This document shows, piece after piece, positions 9,301 to 17,182 of a stretch of DNA of 43,542 nt. The position numbers and the translations under genes are program-made. Under the pieces are notes generated by a model. The model was not told where the DNA came from, searched no databases, and saw nothing but the letters and a program-made list of their open reading frames with translations. The stretch is from contig JAUVHO010000013.1 of assembly GCA_030593295.1 (NCBI GenBank), forward strand, positions 1-43,542, in the 5' to 3' direction. The stretch comes from Methanomassiliicoccales archaeon (GTDB lineage: Archaea; Thermoplasmatota; Thermoplasmata; RBG-16-68-12; SOIM01). The number at the start of each line of letters is the position of its first letter. Position 1 is the first letter of the stretch.

Positions 9301-10303
9301 CGGGATCCTGATCGTACCCGTACTTGATGGATCTGTCACCGCTGTTGGCATACGAATATGCAACAACGAGCTTGTCGCCGTCCCTTGAACCGGCGATCGA
9401 TGGATCATTGACAAAGTCGATCTCGGTCACGATTGCGTGTGGTGTGCTCCAAGTAACGGCATAATCGTCCGACCATATGATTGAGATTCCGTACATGTCG
9501 GCAGCGTCGACACCCTCGACAAAGGCGACATACAGGTAGTCATTTCCGTCAGTGCCAGCTTGATAGCAGATGTCAGGATCCGCGTAGACGTTCTGATCGC
9601 CACTCCCATGGTTCAGTTCCATTCCCCAGGTGAGCCCACGATCAGTGCTTCTGTAGACCAATACATTACGGTTGTTGGTGTCAACGTGGGCCTCAAGGGC
9701 CACGTATACATAGTAAAGCAGTCCCTGATTATGCTCAATGGTAACGCTCGGATTGACATCTTCTCCGGGGAAACTTTCAACAGACACCTGGTTCCAGGCA
9801 ACACCATCATCCGACCAGGTTGACCAAATGTCCCTGTTGCCCGCTGCGACGAGCCTTTCGTAGACCACAAATATCCTTCCGTTATCCGGACTGACTGCAA
9901 TATCGGGGTCTGTCTCGTCGTCGGCAGTGTTGGCCGCACCGACCTGGAGGGACCAGGTTTCGCCACCGTCAGTAGAAGTTGTGTAGAAGATCCCCCATCC
10001 AATCACTACATTGCATTGGAACACCGCATGGAGAACGCCACCCGGCCCTGTTGCAATTGCAGGGTCTCGGCAGTCCACAGCAAGCGCTTCAGTTATGGTA
10101 TCATAGATCCACCCGCTTCCCCAACCACCTGCTGGTTCGGGTACTGGATCGCCCAAATCGTCGATGTCCGACGTGCCGGCCACAGCGCTCAGGGATATCC
10201 ACCCCATGCCCAACGTGGAAGCGAAGAGCACCAAGAAAGCGGCGATGGCTAGCATGCCGATAGTCCTGTTCTTCCCGCTCACATTATTCGTATTCTTTCT
10301 CAT
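6392..10303 (-). CDS. Giant single-pass surface protein: Asp-box, Ig-like and carboxypeptidase-regulatory repeats
   Basis: A 1303-residue secreted protein with one C-terminal anchor. Order: signal segment (about 14-40); an Asp-box/BNR beta-propeller-like region with at least four boxes (STDGGETWS, SDDGVAWNQ, STDRGLTWG, SDDYAVTWS); InlB/bacterial-repeat-like modules with SxWSDG and ITATY; three Ig-like repeats of about 90 residues starting FAITPITQTIAPGD, FTMVVTPPLKTISPGM and FSMEATPALRQVSPGG; two carboxypeptidase-regulatory domains (GTVEDENGDPIENA, GVVVDENGDPVADA); a TM helix; and a Pro/Glu/Gln-rich cytosolic tail. Asp boxes occur in sialidases, but no catalytic residues can be claimed. The ATG at 10303 is 10 nt from a GGAGG, and the ATG at 10312 is almost on it. 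The frame stays open to 10549, but that part lacks protein-like composition. Confidence 0.88.
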   Translation of the reverse strand: MRKNTNNVSGKNRTIGMLAIAAFLVLFASTLGMGWISLSAVAGTSDIDDLGDPVPEPAGGWGSGWIYDTITEALAVDCRDPAIATGPGGVLHAVFQCNVVIGWGIFYTTSTDGGETWSLQVGAANTADDETDPDIAVSPDNGRIFVVYERLVAAGNRDIWSTWSDDGVAWNQVSVESFPGEDVNPSVTIEHNQGLLYYVYVALEAHVDTNNRNVLVYRSTDRGLTWGMELNHGSGDQNVYADPDICYQAGTDGNDYLYVAFVEGVDAADMYGISIIWSDDYAVTWSTPHAIVTEIDFVNDPSIAGSRDGDKLVVAYSYANSGDRSIKYGYDQDPVTPATGWSVLTRAGTSTNGIVDLSPEVKADGEGTTDVTIGGLFHMVWTQGAPDSHIVYATSTSSGGGFAGMAVTTDLRASAAYPWKGLTTQLRGGVWYPCLNYAELIGTYDIYYTTPGMRSMVDTNPTGLNINVDGVPLVAPVLFNWPAGLPHDLWAPSPQAAGPTSQWAWVNWSDAGAQAHTITAGTIDTNYTANYVMQYQVVINTLPINLDIDIDFVTTFTPAIFWWDVGSVHDLGAISPQATLPGVRYVYSSWSDGLAQIHQITVNGADTITATYDRQSYVEVFGFDTTNALPLNGIQVTLDGPPVGPTPWGAWLNDGQSYDIGVEDPYNDGLNLYSFVDWSTASTNNPLPYTPANPVTLTANYVQLPANYYTFAITPITQTIAPGDVATYDVTITSVSGYAGDVTLSASALPAGLLPPGTAAFSVNPVTVPAGGNAVSVLTIDNTAGVTDNTYTITVDGDDGMGVTWSNTTELIVLTPTFTMVVTPPLKTISPGMDAKYDVTVTSVNGYTGQVDLVVAGLPGAATGSFSINPVPVVLPGGVYVSVLTITDTGALADGIYPFTVTGDDGTLPQVVDGADLEISTVPFFSMEATPALRQVSPGGLTTYTVTVSSVNTYAGNVDVSVLHAISVADASMSWSKTALDVPDGGSDSAVLTVDTNPSITDGDYTLSFYADDGAQNETDDSTLNVSSTLPGKISGTVEDENGDPIENADVDLVDDNEQVVDSTTTDNFGFYEFTDVDPGSYTVKASKTDYRDDERSVAVAGGEEKTGQNLELKFGSIEGVVVDENGDPVADATVEILDENGDVVGTDTTNSQGRFEVEDLLLGTYTVRISADGFETLTVDGVEITNDDPSNDLGDREVTEEVTGDFLADYWWLLLLIIIIVVVLILVALLAKRKKPAPEEAPPEYATAQVPAEQAPPYQEAPAEQPPYQEAPPEQYPQEPQPETPPEEPQPETPPEGYPPEE
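6417..6470. repeat. Two tandem 27-bp units in the surface-protein tail
   Basis: Units 6417-6443 and 6444-6470 differ only near the last bases. Each encodes nine residues of the cytosolic tail (EEPQPETPP). Looser Pro/Glu repeats continue to about 6540. This is a likely slippage-prone coding repeat. Confidence 0.85.
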
Positions 10304-10990
10304 TGGATTCATTCCTCCTACTATATCCAAAATTCCCCAACGAGGATAGCCATCCACTTCGGACCTGCATCCTTCACAAGGGGAATCTGTCAGATGAATT
10401 CCATAAGGATACTTAAACTTAGTGTGTTTGGGCCAGAATGCTGGGCTATTCGACATATGATGGTGTTGATTGCTGGACAGGGGCACAGAGGACCATTTGG
10501 TGGTAGGCGGAACCCAGCATGCCTCGTTCCCCCCATATGGACGCGACACGCGGAACTTCTACCCCTTAAGTGACGTGACATCGGGTTAGATTATACTCAG
10601 CCACTCGTCGATTGCGTGATCATCTCCGTCCAACCACTTGTTCAATGCTAGGACGAAGTGCTCCTCCTCCCTTCCTTGTCTCGTGACCCGGGTCTTTTCG
10701 TACATCTCGAGCCTCTGGACAAGACCCCTCATGGACTCGAGGTTCCTGGACTCGGGTCCGAAACCGTTGGGTTCCGTCCCGCCAAACTCGCCAACTTCCT
10801 TGGTTCTTATTCCGGGCGAAATGGCCCTCCTCCCCTTTTTTTGGTCGCGAGCCCAAGGCATGCCTCTCAACTGCCCTGAGCTGCGCGTAGCAACCCCTCT
10901 CTAAGCCGAGATACATAAGGGAATCGTAGTAGGTACTATGAACATGGAGTTTGGAGCATTATCAGGACGGGATGATGGGAATCATGAAAA
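10304..10990. other. Gene-poor stretch between the surface-protein and first STAND genes
   Basis: This 687-nt stretch holds the leader of the surface-protein gene, a weak small ORF at 10586-10870 (listed separately) and the upstream region of the STAND gene at 10991. A possible TATA-like aagtttaagtatcc lies near 10410-10425 on the minus strand. No RNA gene or repeat was recognised. Confidence 0.6.
10586..10870 (-). CDS. Possible small protein or C-terminal remnant
   Basis: The frame opens with a TTG at 10870 (94 residues) or an ATG at 10732 (48 residues, MRGLVQRLEMYEK onward). The last 48 residues are acidic, look protein-like and end DDHAIDEWLSII. The first half is rich in Arg, Gly and Pro and may not be coding. 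No ribosome-binding sequence is clear. It could be a real small gene, the tail of a decayed gene, or chance. No family was recognised. Confidence 0.3.
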   Translation of the reverse strand: MRGMPWARDQKKGRRAISPGIRTKEVGEFGGTEPNGFGPESRNLESMRGLVQRLEMYEKTRVTRQGREEEHFVLALNKWLDGDDHAIDEWLSII

Positions 10991-13177
10991 ATGGAGCCAT
11001 TTGCTCCCAAAAAGATATTTATGGCTCTCAGCATGAGGTTTGTACTGGAGGAGTGGGTTCTGAGGCGCATCCTTACAACAAAGGAGAAAATTCAGCTGTA
11101 TCTCTTGGAGAACCGTTCCTCGGCTGACGATCATGAGGCGCCAGAGGACATAACTCAGACCGGCATTTCGGAAGGTATCGGCATCCTGCCGTCCCACTTC
11201 AGACAGTACATGAAACCACTGCTGGAGGAGGAACTGGTTGCAGAGCGATCCTCCCGAATAAGCGGGGGGAAGAGGAGGAGGAAGGTTTACTCACTGGAGA
11301 AAGGCGGTCTCTCAAGCGCGACCACCCTCAAGAACTCCTTGCTTTCCGAGGAGATTCGATACTTCGATTTGAATGGAAGGATCTCAGAAGGGAAGATCTC
11401 GGAGATCATTGACTCGGCAGGGAACGTGTCACTCGTTCAGCTCGTAGATGAACTCGAGAGAAGCGAAGTCTTGGACCCCACTCTGCTGAGGAGAAGAGCA
11501 TCAAAGCGGGAGACCCGAATCGTGGACTTCTCAAGGACGAGTCCGATACCTGAGAGATTCTGCGGCAGGGAAGTTGAGAAGAAGGCTATCCTGACCGGAA
11601 TCGAGAGGGGGAGAATACTGGTCATCCAGGGAATTGCTGGAATCGGCAAAACGGCACTCGCATCGAAGGCCTGTTCCGAGGTCAAGAAAAGGAGAAGCGT
11701 CTTCTGGTACGAGTTTCGCAAATGGCATAGTCTCTGGGGCCTCCTGAATGAGCTCTCAAGGTTTCTGGAAGCGATGGGAGCCCGAAATCTGAGCAAGTAT
11801 CTAAGGACAGAAAAAGACCTAGACTTGGAGAATGTGAGATCAGCGCTCAGAGACGATCTCGACACATGTAGAGCCGTGTTGTTCTTCGATGATTTCCAGA
11901 AAGCGAACGATGAGATCTTGGATTTCTTCCGTCGGTTATTGCCGGTCTTCAAAGAGAAAAGAGAGCTTGCCATAGTCTTGATGACGAGGGAAATCGTGCC
12001 TTTCTACGATCGCAAGGAAGTGGAAGTGAATCACACGGTGGAGGAGATTCAGCTACTGGGATTGGACAAGATGAGCAGCAAGCACCTGCTCGGGACGAAC
12101 TTGGATGAATTAGGCATGTTTGATGAGATATACACTGCCACCCAGGGTCACCCCTTGTTCTTGGAGCTGATCTCCTCAGTTCCCGCGATAGGTCCAGAGC
12201 CAAGGTTGAGGTACGTCGACCAGTTCATCGAGGAGGAGATCTACTCGGAACTGGAGCCAAAGGAGAAGCAGATGATGAAGATCGCTTCGGTGTATGAGAA
12301 CCCGGTTCAGACCTCGAGATTGTTCTTTGACGAAACGATGGGCATCGAAACGTATCTCGCCCTGAAGAAGAGGATGCTGATCATAACGCTTGAAGACGGT
12401 CGGGTCAAGGTACATGAGATGATACGCAAGCCCTTCCTGTCGATGTTGACTCCCCAGGAGAAGGATAGATATCACCTCTGGGCGTCGGAGGGACTGCTTA
12501 GGGAGGAGGACGAGATACTCCAGATAGAGGGAATTCATCATCTTCTTGTTTCCGGCAACCATTCTTGGGCAGCCAGATATCTTAGAGACATCGGCGAGAA
12601 ACTCATCAAGAGAGGGTTTGGCGACGAGATGCTGGCGCTTCTCATGGAGTTCGACCCTAAGATCCTGAACGCAGAAGAGAAGGCGGTCCTCACAGAGAGG
12701 GAGGGAGACATTTTCTGGACGAAGGGCCACTTGGACGATGCCATTGCCAAGTATGAGGAAAGCAGGGTTTTTCACGAAGAGGTGGGGGACAGCGAAGGGG
12801 CGGCGAGGAGCGGGCGCAAGATCGGTTCGATCCTCAGAAGCATCGGAGAATTCGAGGAGGGACTGAAGGCTTACCTGAAAGCACTGTCGACCATCGGCAA
12901 GGAAAGCGACACAATGGAAGCGGCGCGGATACTGGGGGGAATTGGATCCATAATGGCCAGGAAGGGGAGGTTTGAGAAGGCTGTCGGATACTTGATGAAA
13001 GATCTGAAAATCGCGAGACAAGAGGCAGATAAGGAGGAGATTGCCAGGGTCCTTAATCAACTGGGTTACGTGTTGTACGAAGTCGGTGCCCACGACAGCG
13101 CCCTTGAACTTCAGAAGTTGAGTCTCAAAACAAAAGAGAGAATCTTGGAGGAATGGAAGAAGTACTCGGAGCTTTGA
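10991..13177 (+). CDS. STAND-family ATPase with N-terminal winged helix and C-terminal TPRs
   Basis: A 728-residue cytosolic signalling protein. Residues about 30-105 form a winged-helix-like module (TQTGISEGIGILPSHFRQ, then GGKRRRKVYSLE), as in archaeal MarR/ArsR-like N-termini. The P-loop is GIAGIGKT at 214-221, and the Walker B strand AVLFFDD is at about 294-300. A helical NB-ARC-like region follows, and TPR-like helix pairs fill about 570-728 (GDIFWTKGHLDDAIAKYEES and later copies). STAND proteins act as ligand-triggered switches in transcription, signalling or defence; which applies here is not shown. Met11 or Met15 could be the true start because no ribosome-binding sequence supports 10991. 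It lies upstream of, and on the same strand as, the two small repeat-protein genes. Confidence 0.85.
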   Translation: MEPFAPKKIFMALSMRFVLEEWVLRRILTTKEKIQLYLLENRSSADDHEAPEDITQTGISEGIGILPSHFRQYMKPLLEEELVAERSSRISGGKRRRKVYSLEKGGLSSATTLKNSLLSEEIRYFDLNGRISEGKISEIIDSAGNVSLVQLVDELERSEVLDPTLLRRRASKRETRIVDFSRTSPIPERFCGREVEKKAILTGIERGRILVIQGIAGIGKTALASKACSEVKKRRSVFWYEFRKWHSLWGLLNELSRFLEAMGARNLSKYLRTEKDLDLENVRSALRDDLDTCRAVLFFDDFQKANDEILDFFRRLLPVFKEKRELAIVLMTREIVPFYDRKEVEVNHTVEEIQLLGLDKMSSKHLLGTNLDELGMFDEIYTATQGHPLFLELISSVPAIGPEPRLRYVDQFIEEEIYSELEPKEKQMMKIASVYENPVQTSRLFFDETMGIETYLALKKRMLIITLEDGRVKVHEMIRKPFLSMLTPQEKDRYHLWASEGLLREEDEILQIEGIHHLLVSGNHSWAARYLRDIGEKLIKRGFGDEMLALLMEFDPKILNAEEKAVLTEREGDIFWTKGHLDDAIAKYEESRVFHEEVGDSEGAARSGRKIGSILRSIGEFEEGLKAYLKALSTIGKESDTMEAARILGGIGSIMARKGRFEKAVGYLMKDLKIARQEADKEEIARVLNQLGYVLYEVGAHDSALELQKLSLKTKERILEEWKKYSEL

Positions 13178-13314
13178 GGCTTCGATGGACGGAACGACTC
13201 TCTTTTTGCCCGTTCTTGCGGGTGAGAGATGACTTTACAGTAACCAAGCAGGGAAATCGGTCGAACATTTCAAATATCAATTGTTCTTCGTCGTTCCAAG
13301 GGGAGGTGAGTATT

Positions 13315-13635
13315 GTGACAAATGAGCGAGCATGGGTTACCCCACTGCAAGGATGGACACATGATGGACTGGCTAACGTGTTGGAGCTGCTTTTCCCGCC
13401 AGCCCCAACGAATACGCCCATAATGACCCATCTGGAAGTCCGATCGAAGGAGACCCACACGATAAATAGATCGGATTATCCCATGGGTGTGGTGCTCATA
13501 CCGGATGGGGATGAACCACAGGATTTTCCTGCTGTCTTGCCTTTGGTCAATGCAACAGGGGATGAGGTCCCCGTTCCGATTGGGGGCGAGTCAGCAAATC
13601 CAAACGGCGTCGTTGTCCTTTTCAAGTCGTCATAA
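13315..13635 (+). CDS. Small repeat protein, copy 1 (paralogue of the next gene)
   Basis: A 106-residue protein starting at a GTG 5 nt after a near-perfect GGAGGTGA ribosome-binding sequence. That site decides the start, because the frame stays open another 54 codons upstream. The C-terminal half contains two beta-hairpin-like units: one ending YPMGVVLIP and one running AVLPLVN to NPNGVVVLFKSS. The same two units appear in the neighbour at 13789. No Cys, TM segment, signal peptide or catalytic motif stands out, and I do not recognise the family. It lies 137 nt after the STAND gene on the same strand, so co-expression is plausible. Confidence 0.75.
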   Translation: MTNERAWVTPLQGWTHDGLANVLELLFPPAPTNTPIMTHLEVRSKETHTINRSDYPMGVVLIPDGDEPQDFPAVLPLVNATGDEVPVPIGGESANPNGVVVLFKSS

Positions 13636-13740
13636 CTCCAGCAGAAGAAGATTATGATCGAGACCCTCAAAGGCCCAATGAGCGCAAGCTCAATATGGGA
13701 TTTCGAGCAGAAGTTCAGAGCTTCCAGTTGAACCAAACCT

Positions 13741-13750
13741 GTTTTATATC
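13741..13750 (+). promoter_or_regulatory. TATA-like box for small repeat protein, copy 2
   Basis: Sequence gttttatatc, preceded by ccaaacc, lies about 45 nt before the ATG at 13789. It leaves a short leader that carries a GGAGGT site 7 nt from the start. Confidence 0.5.
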
Positions 13751-13788
13751 CAGTGCGACATTTCATCCCAAGTTTGGAGGTATAACGC

Positions 13789-14085
13789 ATGCCAAGTTTC
13801 AAAGCGGCGACAATTCCTGAGAATCCTTGGTTCGATGGGAATGCTGATGTCATACCGATGCCCGGAGATGCAGTGGAGACCCTTCCGCTCGTGAACGTCT
13901 CAGAAGGAGAGATAACGGTCAGTAGGGGCGAATATCCCAGAGGAGTGGTGCTCATCCCGCCCACACAACCCGCGGGGAATTATGCGGTCCTTCCTCTTGC
14001 AACCTGCAGGAAGAACGAGGAGAAGGTGGAAGTTGGTGGGCCCAAGAATCCCAACGGCGTAGTGGTCCTTTTCAAGTCGGACTGA
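13789..14085 (+). CDS. Small repeat protein, copy 2
   Basis: A 98-residue protein, clearly homologous to the product of 13315-13635. It shares YPxGVVLIP, YAVLPLA and a C-terminus ending NPNGVVVLFKSD. It also has an internal duplication: ETLPLVNVSEGEITVSRGEYPRGVVLIP (in two parts, about 29-56) matches AVLPLATCRKNEEKVEVGG plus PKNPNGVVVLFK (about 65-97). Each unit looks like a strand-turn-strand element ending in a hydrophobic strand. No signal peptide or enzyme motif is seen, and the family is unknown to me. The GGAGGT site and TATA-like box give strong start support. Confidence 0.82.
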   Translation: MPSFKAATIPENPWFDGNADVIPMPGDAVETLPLVNVSEGEITVSRGEYPRGVVLIPPTQPAGNYAVLPLATCRKNEEKVEVGGPKNPNGVVVLFKSD

Positions 14086-14133
14086 AAACAGCTATGATTT
14101 CCTGAGAATAGTGCATCGGGCACAGCCATTGGC

Positions 14134-14161
14134 TTCTTCGTCAAGTCGAAGAATCCTTTTG
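14134..14161 (+). terminator. Hairpin after small repeat protein, copy 2
   Basis: A 7-bp perfect stem (TTCTTCG with CGAAGAA, 6-nt loop) is followed by tccttttga. It sits in the convergent gap with the second STAND gene and could end transcription of the plus-strand genes. Confidence 0.45.
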
Positions 14162-14181
14162 ACATCCTCTGGTGGAACCCT

Positions 14182-17118
14182 TCACTCGAGATCTCTCAGT
14201 GCTTCTTTGGCGTCTTCCAGTCCTTTGCTCAGATCAAGGGATTCAAAGACCTCGGTCGCTTTCCTGAGGTGTTCCTCGGCCTTGTTGGCATCCTTCTTCA
14301 TCTTCCACATGAGGCCGAACTCATAGTGTGATTCCCCGAGTTCTTTGTCTCTGCCCATCTCACCGAGTATCCTGATGCTCTCCTCGAAGTTCTCAATTGA
14401 CCTGTTCCATTCCTTGCGCTCCCGATAGATCATACCATAGATTCGTTTGGAGGCAGCGGTATACTCTTTCGCGCCCATCTCTTCAGAAGACTCGTACGCC
14501 TTATCACAGAACGCCAAAGCGTTATCGAGATCCTCCTTCTCCAGGTAGACCTCGGCGATGCCGGCACAATTGAAAGCGACCCCGATCTGGTATCCGATCT
14601 TCACACACAAGTCCATGCTCTTCTCGTAGTTCTCAAGAGCCAGGTCATGATCCCCAAGGTAACGGTGAACCAGACCCATGTTGTGGAGAGAGGACGCTAT
14701 GACGGCTTGATCTCCCACCTTCTCAAGTATCCCGAGGCTCTTTTCATAACGCTCTAGAGCCTTCTCATATTCTCCCCGGTCCTCATGCACAACGCCTATG
14801 TTATTGAGACAGACTGCAATCCCCTGCTGGTCTCCGATCTTCTCGAGAATCTCGAGGCTCTTCTCGTAGTTGCTCAGTGCTCTTTTGTATTCTCCTCGGC
14901 CATGATGTACGGCGCCCACGTTGCCCAGAGTGTGGGCTGCCCTCCTTTCATCCCCGGCTGATTCCCTCAATTTGAGGCTCTTCTGGTACTGCTCAAGGGC
15001 AATGTCGAATTCACCTTCGTTGATGTTCAGATTTCCCATGTTGGTCAGAGAGGCTGCTATGAGGAGTCTATCACCGAGCTTCTCACCGATGTCCAAGGCC
15101 GCTTGGTAGTGCTTCTTTGCTTCATCATACTCGCCCTGGCACCAGTGAACGTTTCCAATGCCGATGACTATGTTCGCCTCGGTATCAGACCCATCGCCTC
15201 GTACCAAATCGAGAGCCTCCATGTAGGCCGACATTGAATCCTCATAGTCTCCCTTATGTTCGAATACTGCGCCAATTCTCCTGCTGACCTCGGCCTTGGT
15301 ATTCGAATCCTGAACAAGCTCCATAGCGCTCTTGTAGGCCTCAAGGCTCTTTTCATAATCCCCAATAAGCTCATAGACGGATCCAAGTTTCTGGAGGATC
15401 GCCACTCTTCTACTGATGTCGTCCTCCAACTCCAGCGATTCGCAGTAGAACCTAATCGCCTCTTCGTTGGCATAGCTCTTCTTCGCTTCCTCAGCAGCCC
15501 GGGTGAGATACGTCGGGGCCTTCTCCCTGTCCCTGCAATGCTTATAGTGGAAAGCGAGATCCCCTATCACTTCATCCAGATTGTCAATGTTCAACTCCTC
15601 GATTGAGTTGGCAACGATTGAATGATACTCCATTCTGAGCTCTGGTGGCAATTCACTGTACAGGACCTCCCTGACCTTGGCATGATCGAACTTGAAGTCA
15701 CCGTTCTGCGAGTGGACCAGCTTGTGAGACTTCTCTAGAACCCTCAGCCGCTCTAGGAGATGGACCTTCTCCAGTTTGAGGGCACCGGACAGCGTCTCTG
15801 ATCGGAAGACGTCTCCCATGACAGAGGCATAGTCCAGCACTCTCCGATCTCCAATTTCGACTCTGTTCAACCTCCTGACAATCACATCGCAAATCTTCGA
15901 GGGGATGTTCACTTCTTCCCAGCCCTTGCTCAGCACCCATGTACCCTCGGAATTCTCCATGATTCCCTCATCAATGAGCAATTTGGTTAGCTCTATTATG
16001 TAGAGCGGATTTCCTTCGGTTTCTGTGTAAATCCTGCTCTGGAACTCTTCACCAAAGCCAACCTTGCCCAGTATGGCGGAAAGGAATTCGGTCATGCTCT
16101 CTTCTGGCAATCGTCCAAGGTCCAGCTTCTTGAACAAATCCTCCCTGCCCATCAACTGCATCGTATCGACAAGGGGATGATATTCTCCTTCTTTGACCAA
16201 GATGTCCTCTGGACGATATGTGCCCAAAATCAGAAGCTTGCACTTCCTTGTGTTCCTGGCGACATAATGCATCAAAGCCAAAGAAGATGGGTCTGCCCAC
16301 TGGAGATCCTCCAGGCACAACAGGGTAGGCGTCATCTGTGCTTGCCTTTGCAGGCCCAGAGATACATTCTCAAAAAGAAGGTTCCGCCGTGACCTGGGGT
16401 CATCTCGGCCATGATACATCCCATCGTATTTCCCTGAAGATATCAAAGGAATCAAGATGCCTCCGATTCCCTTCACATTCTCTTCGTCCCCATCCCATTT
16501 GTCCAACACTTGGCCATATCTTCTGTCAACAGTGATCAGACTGTCCCTCATGTCGTTAATGAGGAACTCGTTCTCTTCCCCGGTGATGATCGCAGCTAGG
16601 TATGTGCTCTCGCCGCTCTCGATGAGTATTGTGTAGTCACCATAACCAAGTTTGTTGAGCGAGTCCAATGTCTCCTCGCCCTTGAGCTGAGAAAGAGTAT
16701 CCCTGACGAAGTTGCCGACCGTGGTCAGCATGGATGCGAAAAGATCAGGGTCAAGCTCGGTCTCCTCTCTAATGATCTCCTGAATCAAAAGACCGGTCTT
16801 GGTCACCAGATACACGCCCTCGATCATTGGGGACCGCTCTGCGAAGAGATGGTCCAGGCCACCTGACCTCAGGACATCCATGAAGGGCATGTACGGGGTC
16901 AGAGATTCATACAGACTATAGCCGGAAAGGACTTGGAAGCCCTTTGACTGAGCGTAATCCTTAACTTCCTCAATCAGCCTGGTCTTTCCGATACCAGCTT
17001 CTCCGGAGAGTAGGATCGTACTTCCAAAACCGTCAGATGCCATCTCCACGTAGGCCTGAAGCTCTTCGAGATCTTCTTCACGTCCAACCATCTCTGGCTC
17101 AAAATCCAGGTCTAGCAT
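14182..17118 (-). CDS. AAA/STAND ATPase with a roadblock/longin-like insert and C-terminal TPR array
   Basis: A 978-residue cytosolic protein. Order: VGREEDLEEL motif and P-loop GEAGIGKT at 39-46; an inserted domain at about 100-215; Walker B LLCLEDLQWAD at about 276-286; helical region; then ten or so TPR units from about 560 to the end (EYEKALERYEKSLGILEKVG and similar). The insert reads GVYLVTKTGLLIQEI, then FASMLTTVGNFVRDTL, YTILIESGESTYLAAIITG and VLDKWDGD. In my judgement it resembles roadblock/LC7- or longin-type domains, which often bind small GTPases. A Ras-like GTPase gene lies 64 nt upstream on the same strand. A TATA-like box ahead of the ATG suggests it can also be transcribed alone. 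Confidence 0.85.
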   Translation of the reverse strand: MLDLDFEPEMVGREEDLEELQAYVEMASDGFGSTILLSGEAGIGKTRLIEEVKDYAQSKGFQVLSGYSLYESLTPYMPFMDVLRSGGLDHLFAERSPMIEGVYLVTKTGLLIQEIIREETELDPDLFASMLTTVGNFVRDTLSQLKGEETLDSLNKLGYGDYTILIESGESTYLAAIITGEENEFLINDMRDSLITVDRRYGQVLDKWDGDEENVKGIGGILIPLISSGKYDGMYHGRDDPRSRRNLLFENVSLGLQRQAQMTPTLLCLEDLQWADPSSLALMHYVARNTRKCKLLILGTYRPEDILVKEGEYHPLVDTMQLMGREDLFKKLDLGRLPEESMTEFLSAILGKVGFGEEFQSRIYTETEGNPLYIIELTKLLIDEGIMENSEGTWVLSKGWEEVNIPSKICDVIVRRLNRVEIGDRRVLDYASVMGDVFRSETLSGALKLEKVHLLERLRVLEKSHKLVHSQNGDFKFDHAKVREVLYSELPPELRMEYHSIVANSIEELNIDNLDEVIGDLAFHYKHCRDREKAPTYLTRAAEEAKKSYANEEAIRFYCESLELEDDISRRVAILQKLGSVYELIGDYEKSLEAYKSAMELVQDSNTKAEVSRRIGAVFEHKGDYEDSMSAYMEALDLVRGDGSDTEANIVIGIGNVHWCQGEYDEAKKHYQAALDIGEKLGDRLLIAASLTNMGNLNINEGEFDIALEQYQKSLKLRESAGDERRAAHTLGNVGAVHHGRGEYKRALSNYEKSLEILEKIGDQQGIAVCLNNIGVVHEDRGEYEKALERYEKSLGILEKVGDQAVIASSLHNMGLVHRYLGDHDLALENYEKSMDLCVKIGYQIGVAFNCAGIAEVYLEKEDLDNALAFCDKAYESSEEMGAKEYTAASKRIYGMIYRERKEWNRSIENFEESIRILGEMGRDKELGESHYEFGLMWKMKKDANKAEEHLRKATEVFESLDLSKGLEDAKEALRDLE

Positions 17119-17146
17119 CTAACTCCGTCATGCCATCTGAATTCTT

Positions 17147-17157
17147 CTATTTAATCT
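17147..17157 (-). promoter_or_regulatory. TATA-like box for the second STAND gene
   Basis: Minus-strand agattaaatag about 30-35 nt before the ATG at 17118, in the gap after the GTPase gene. Confidence 0.4.
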
Positions 17158-17182
17158 GCTCCCCAGCGGCAAATGTATCCTT

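Noticed and set aside
8597-9388. 263-residue plus-strand frame
   Set aside because: It lies fully inside the giant surface-protein gene on the other strand, which has clear domain motifs here.
6392-10303. Calling the giant surface protein a sialidase
   Set aside because: Only the Asp-box repeats are visible; these occur in many non-enzymatic beta-propellers, and no catalytic Arg triad or Asp/Glu/Tyr set could be assigned.
10304-10549. N-terminal extension of the giant surface protein
   Set aside because: The signal peptide would be buried behind about 80 residues of poor composition. The GGAGGA next to the ATGs at 10312 and 10303 gives better starts.
12176-13093. 305-residue minus-strand frame
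   Set aside because: Antisense to the TPR part of the first STAND gene; no recognisable domain and odd composition.
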